DNA of 28,652 nt. It comes from JAZGER01 sp036480335 (GTDB lineage: Bacteria > Pseudomonadota > Gammaproteobacteria > DSM-19610). The notes below the pieces were generated by a model. That model searched no databases and was not told the DNA's origin. It was given only the letters and a program-made list of their open reading frames with translations. The translations under genes were made by a program, and so were the position numbers. The stretch is taken from NCBI GenBank assembly GCA_036480335.1, contig JAZGGH010000073.1, positions 1-28,652 on the forward strand, written 5' to 3'. Below are positions 26,142 through 28,652 of the stretch, piece by piece (position 1 is the stretch's first letter; each line of letters opens with the position of its first letter).

Positions 26142-26453
26142 TGCAAATTCCTGTGGTTACACGAACTATCTCGAATGAATATCACCATTTAAAAAACAAT
26201 CCGCAAATAACAATCCGCTATTGTAACGCAATTGTGATCGGTCTTGTCGCCAGCAGATAGAATATGAATCAGGATAACCATATGTGCTTAAAACATCACT
26301 AGCCTCAAAGATAGCCATATCCCTGTCGAATGTTTTCAACATACTTTTAGATCCACGCGCAGCATGAAATCCTTTTCACGCCGGCGCAGTATCAGCATCT
26401 CTTTTATCAGGCTGTTATCAGCCTGAGGTCTGCCACCTATCCAAAGTGACAAG
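26142..26453. other. 312-base intergenic region upstream of sucC
   Basis: This AT-rich stretch holds the leader and promoter of the sucC operon at its left end (see 26195-26225). Near its right end is a perfect hairpin with arms TCAGGCTG (26407-26414) and CAGCCTGA (26419-26426) and a 4-base loop. The hairpin lies about 27 bases after the stop of the AHSA1 gene on the minus strand and may be its terminator, although no T-run follows. No small gene could be supported. Confidence 0.4.
26195..26225 (-). promoter_or_regulatory. Putative sucC promoter with overlapping direct repeat
   Basis: TACAAT on the minus strand (rc of 26220-26225) is a plausible -10 box. Where transcription would begin, AACAATCCGC (plus-strand reading) occurs twice exactly, at 26195-26204 and 26209-26218, 14 bases apart. 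That is a placement suited to a repressor or other regulator. The -35 is weak. Confidence 0.35.
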
Positions 26454-26882
26454 TTAAGAATTCAATACCTCATCTAATTTACTTAATATATTACCCCAAC
26501 CACCTTCATGATTTGATCGACGCTCCTCATCAATAAACCGGACATGAGTAAGTTCGATCTTAGTCTGGCTATCACTTAGCCGGGTAAAAATTAATGTAAC
26601 AATACTATTATCAATCGATTCTGGCGATTCCCATGTAAAAACCAATTTTCTGGGGCGGTCTATTTCTAAATATTTTCCTGTGTGAGGGATTTTACTCTCT
26701 CCAACCTGCATAATTATTGTAAATGCGCCTCCTTCATGAGCTTCATTTTCAACCTGAGAGTTTTCCATGCCTGGCATGGGTAAAATGAATTTTGCTAAGG
26801 TGTCTGAGTCTAGCCATGCATCAAATACTTTCGTAATTGGCGCCTCAATAGTTTTACTTACATTAACAGTTAAATCAGTCAT
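26454..26882 (-). CDS. SRPBCC/AHSA1-domain protein
   Basis: The 142-residue cytoplasmic protein has the Bet v 1-like (START/SRPBCC) fold of the AHSA1 group. It opens NVSKTIEAPITKVFDAWLDSDTLAKFI, then GGAFTIIMQVGE, GKYLEIDRPRKLVFTWESP, VTLIFTRLSDSQTKIELTH and the closing GGWGNILSKLDEVL. Such proteins bind small hydrophobic ligands in a cavity; the ligand here is unknown. The start overlaps the ArsR-type regulator by eight bases. The regulator-plus-AHSA1 pair is common in bacteria, and the regulator is often thought to control the pair in response to an unknown signal. Confidence 0.85.
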   Translation of the reverse strand: MTDLTVNVSKTIEAPITKVFDAWLDSDTLAKFILPMPGMENSQVENEAHEGGAFTIIMQVGESKIPHTGKYLEIDRPRKLVFTWESPESIDNSIVTLIFTRLSDSQTKIELTHVRFIDEERRSNHEGGWGNILSKLDEVLNS

Positions 26883-27219
26883 TTTTATCTCCGTTTTCCA
26901 TTAGTTCAGTGAGTTTTTCAAGGCGGAGCTCCCAAATGGATTTAAGTTCTGAAAACCATATTTCTACAACACGAATACGCGCAAGATCTGCTTCTATCCA
27001 ATGGGTTCTACCGATAGTTTTGCGTGTGATGAGTTCACACCGCTCCAGGACTTTAATATGTTTGGATATAGCATTGAGCGACATGTCGTAATAAGAAGCC
27101 AGGTCGGTTACCCGGCAAGGGCCTTCCTGACAGAGCCTGGTTAAAAGTGAACGGCGTGTTACATCGCTCATACTTTTAAGAGTCTCAGTGAGAATTATGT
27201 CATTACTATATTCAACCAT
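26875..27219 (-). CDS. ArsR-family winged-helix transcriptional regulator
   Basis: The 114-residue protein is a dimeric DNA-binding repressor type. KSMSDVTRRSLLTRLCQEGPCRVTDLA opens the wHTH domain, and DMSLNAISKHIKVLERCELI is the recognition helix and wing start. ARIRVVEIWFSELKSIWELRLEKLTELME forms the C-terminal dimer helix. The metal-binding ELCVC motif of true ArsR/SmtB sensors is absent (only single Cys residues), so metal sensing is unlikely. No Shine-Dalgarno is visible before the ATG at 27219. The start codon lies inside a 12-bp palindrome and only nine bases after a good -10 box, so the mRNA may be leaderless. Confidence 0.85.
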   Translation of the reverse strand: MVEYSNDIILTETLKSMSDVTRRSLLTRLCQEGPCRVTDLASYYDMSLNAISKHIKVLERCELITRKTIGRTHWIEADLARIRVVEIWFSELKSIWELRLEKLTELMENGDKND

Positions 27220-27273
27220 ATGGTTCAGTATATGCGTAGATCACATAAAGTCAACCGTTAGGTTGAATATAGT
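27205..27273. promoter_or_regulatory. Twin operator palindromes of the ArsR-AHSA1 operon
   Basis: Site 1, AACCATATGGTT (27214-27225), is a perfect 12-bp palindrome over the regulator's start codon. Site 2, TCAACC-GTTA-GGTTGA (27251-27266), overlaps the -35 box. Both share AACC-N4-GGTT and their centres are 39 bases apart. In addition ACTATATTCAACC (27205-27217) is the exact inverted copy of bases 27261-27273. This layout fits cooperative autorepression by the regulator. Confidence 0.65.
27227..27254 (-). promoter_or_regulatory. Promoter of the ArsR-AHSA1 operon
   Basis: On the minus strand TTGACT (rc of 27249-27254) and TATACT (rc of 27227-27232) are 16 bases apart. The -10 ends eight bases before the ATG at 27219, so the predicted transcription start falls on or next to the start codon. 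Confidence 0.65.
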
Positions 27274-27362
27274 ATGCAGGCTGGCTAATTATTTAAACCA
27301 CTCCTCCAGAAAGTTCGGCGCAGATATGGCCCCTCTGTCAGGATAGTTGACCACTCGGTAAA

Positions 27363-27536
27363 ATGGGATATCCACGAGAGCGGGAAGAAACCGTCGCTTA
27401 TACACTCAAACGCCTTCTTTCAGATAGCGCTGAAAATCTATCTCATGACAAAGGATTTGATTGCCAATATCTCTGCCAGAAGCAAGCTAATCGGATTATC
27501 TCGCACCCTGGGAAATGGCGTTCAATCGGGTATTAA
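27363..27536 (+). pseudogene. Possible transposase OrfA relic (IS3-like helix-turn-helix)
   Basis: A 57-codon reading frame opens MGYPRERE and continues with KRLLSDSAENLSHDKGFD and LCQKQANR. This faintly resembles the start and helix-turn-helix of IS3-type OrfA proteins. It has no catalytic partner, overlaps the nhaA start in another frame, and ends without further similarity. It may be chance; confidence is low. Confidence 0.2.
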
Positions 27537-28450
27537 CTCCGCTGGAAGACTTTATCCATCGCCAGACCACCAGTGGTATTCTGCTTATGTTGTGCGCGTT
27601 GGCTGCTCTCTATATCGCTAACAGCCAGTGGAATGATGCCTATCATCATATACTGGAAATGCGGTTTACTATTGGTGTAGAGGGTTTTCAGTTATCCAAA
27701 TCCATTCATCACTGGATTAATGATGGCTTGATGGCGTTGTTCTTTTTTGTTGTTGGCCTGGAGCTCAAGCGAGAGATTCTGGTTGGCGAGCTGGCAGATG
27801 CCAGACAGGCAATGTTACCCATTATCGCTGCAATCGGTGGCATGGTCGTCCCTGTTCTTATTTACATCAGCTTTAACCCCTCTGGGCATACTATGGATGG
27901 CTGGGGTATACCCATGGCAACTGATATTGCTTTTGCACTAGGTACGTTAGCCTTGCTGGGGCATCGTATACCCAAAAACCTGCTAACGTTTCTGGTCGCT
28001 CTGGCGATTGTTGATGATCTGGGTGCGGTTATGGTTATTGCCGTTTTTTATACCGAGACGATTAGCCTTCCTGCCTTAACCACGGCAGCTGCCACGCTGG
28101 TATTGCTGGTGATGTTAAATCTTGGAGGGATACGTCGTTCTTCCCCGTATATTTTTCTGGGCATCATCCTCTGGATAGCCATGCTGAAAAGCGGCGTCCA
28201 CGCGACGCTTGCTGGTATCTTCCTGGCCTTTACCATTCCGATGCGCCCAAAATATGATCCAAAACGATTTATGGCTCAGATTTATGGAATGGTCGGGCAG
28301 ATTAAACAGGCTTACCAACGTGAAAAAAATATTGTTATCAATGATGAGCTACGCTCCAAAGTGCGCGCTCTCGGTGAAGGTGTGCAACTGGTTCAGGCAC
28401 CAGCCCAGACGATGGAGCATAAAATGCATCTGCCTTCTGCCTATTTTATT
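27515..28450 (+). pseudogene. nhaA: Na+/H+ antiporter NhaA, truncated by an insertion sequence
   Basis: The first 312 codons encode the N-terminal three quarters of an NhaA antiporter: FIHRQTTSGILLMLCALAALYIANS, GLMALFFFVVGLELKREILVGEL (shortened), PMATDIAFALG with Asp137, and VALAIVDDLGAVMVIAVFYT with the ion-binding pair Asp167-Asp168. Normal proteins have about 390 or more residues and continue after HLPSAYFI into four further helices. Here the frame crosses at 28451 into insertion-sequence DNA and stops 16 codons later, so the product lacks the C-terminal helices and should be inactive. The ATG at 27515 has no good ribosome site. In-frame codons for SDYLAPWE precede it after a TAA, so the 5' end may also be altered. 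Confidence 0.85.
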
Positions 28451-28652
28451 GGCTCTTCCTCAAATCGAGTGGGTAGATTTCATCTTATACCCTCAGGATA
28501 GAGTTTAAGTCCTCCAAGGTGAAAATAGATAGCATTGGCAAATCGTTTCTTGTTACGGAAACCTCTACTACGCACCTTGATCGTTTTTATTCGGCTGTTG
28601 AGGCCTTCCGCAGGTCCATTGCTTACCTTCAGAATGATTGCATTCAATATCC
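28451..28652 (-). mobile_element. ISL3-family insertion sequence, one end (continues past window)
   Basis: The element begins at GGCTCTTCCTCAAATCGAG, where nhaA similarity stops exactly; a GGnTCTT-type tip is usual for ISL3 ends. The transposase gene reads outward to this end and stops 29 bases inside it. The eight bases before it (ATTTTATT, 28443-28450) would be one copy of the target duplication if the element duplicated 8 bp. The other end is outside the window. Confidence 0.8.
28480..28652 (-). CDS. ISL3-family transposase, C-terminal fragment (5' end beyond window)
   Basis: The last 56 codons of a transposase are visible, from the window edge to a TGA at 28480-28482. The peptide contains SNGPAEGLNSRIKTIKV, GFRNKKRFANAIYFHLGGL and a closing LYPEG, the hallmark C-terminus of ISL3-family DDE transposases. 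The Glu in AEGLN is the expected third catalytic acidic residue. No stop or frameshift is seen in the visible part, so the element may be intact. It is cut only by the end of the sequence given. Confidence 0.85.
   Translation of the reverse strand, partial: ILNAIILKVSNGPAEGLNSRIKTIKVRSRGFRNKKRFANAIYFHLGGLKLYPEGIR

Overview
The window looks like chromosomal DNA of a gammaproteobacterium with a respiratory metabolism. The basis is gene content: sdhCDAB followed by sdhE, AcnB-type aconitase, SucA/SucC/SucD, a YfiR/CHASE8 c-di-GMP module, coaD and an FNR/DNR-type regulator. I cannot name the genus. GC content looks a little under half (judged by eye, not counted). No rRNA, tRNA or CRISPR array was seen.

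Layout. (1) 1-4876 is mixed housekeeping: a secreted protein of unknown function with a damaged 3' end, galE, a class I DAHP synthase facing away from a Crp/Fnr regulator, a 146-bp inverted-repeat element (MITE-like) and a SPOR-domain protein. (2) 4988-9706, minus strand, is a tightly coupled three-gene unit: TonB-dependent receptor, then YfiR-like periplasmic protein, then a CHASE8-HAMP-GGDEF-EAL membrane enzyme. This reads as an outer-membrane-to-cytoplasm c-di-GMP signalling chain. Facing away from it is a large exported cyclophilin with surface-protein domains and a C-terminal sorting-like tail. (3) 12004-26141 is a TCA-cycle block. sucA (with coaD behind it) and sdhCDAB-sdhE are transcribed apart from a 128-bp promoter region. 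After an independently promoted GNAT gene, sucC-sucD-gltA-acnB plus a small overlapping gene run on the minus strand. Together they cover citrate synthase, aconitase, the E1 of 2-oxoglutarate dehydrogenase, succinyl-CoA synthetase and succinate dehydrogenase. icd, sucB and lpd are not in the window. (4) 26454-28652 is accessory: an ArsR/AHSA1 gene pair with a striking twin-operator promoter, a possible transposase relic, and an nhaA antiporter gene cut by an ISL3-family insertion sequence that runs off the right edge.

The most interesting signals are the receptor-YfiR-GGDEF/EAL operon, the twin palindromes around a possibly leaderless arsR-type gene, the exported cyclophilin with a GGGC-type C-terminal tail, the IS-interrupted nhaA, and the hairpin-forming repeat whose end also cuts the tail of the first gene. 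All family assignments come from reading motifs by eye, without database searches.
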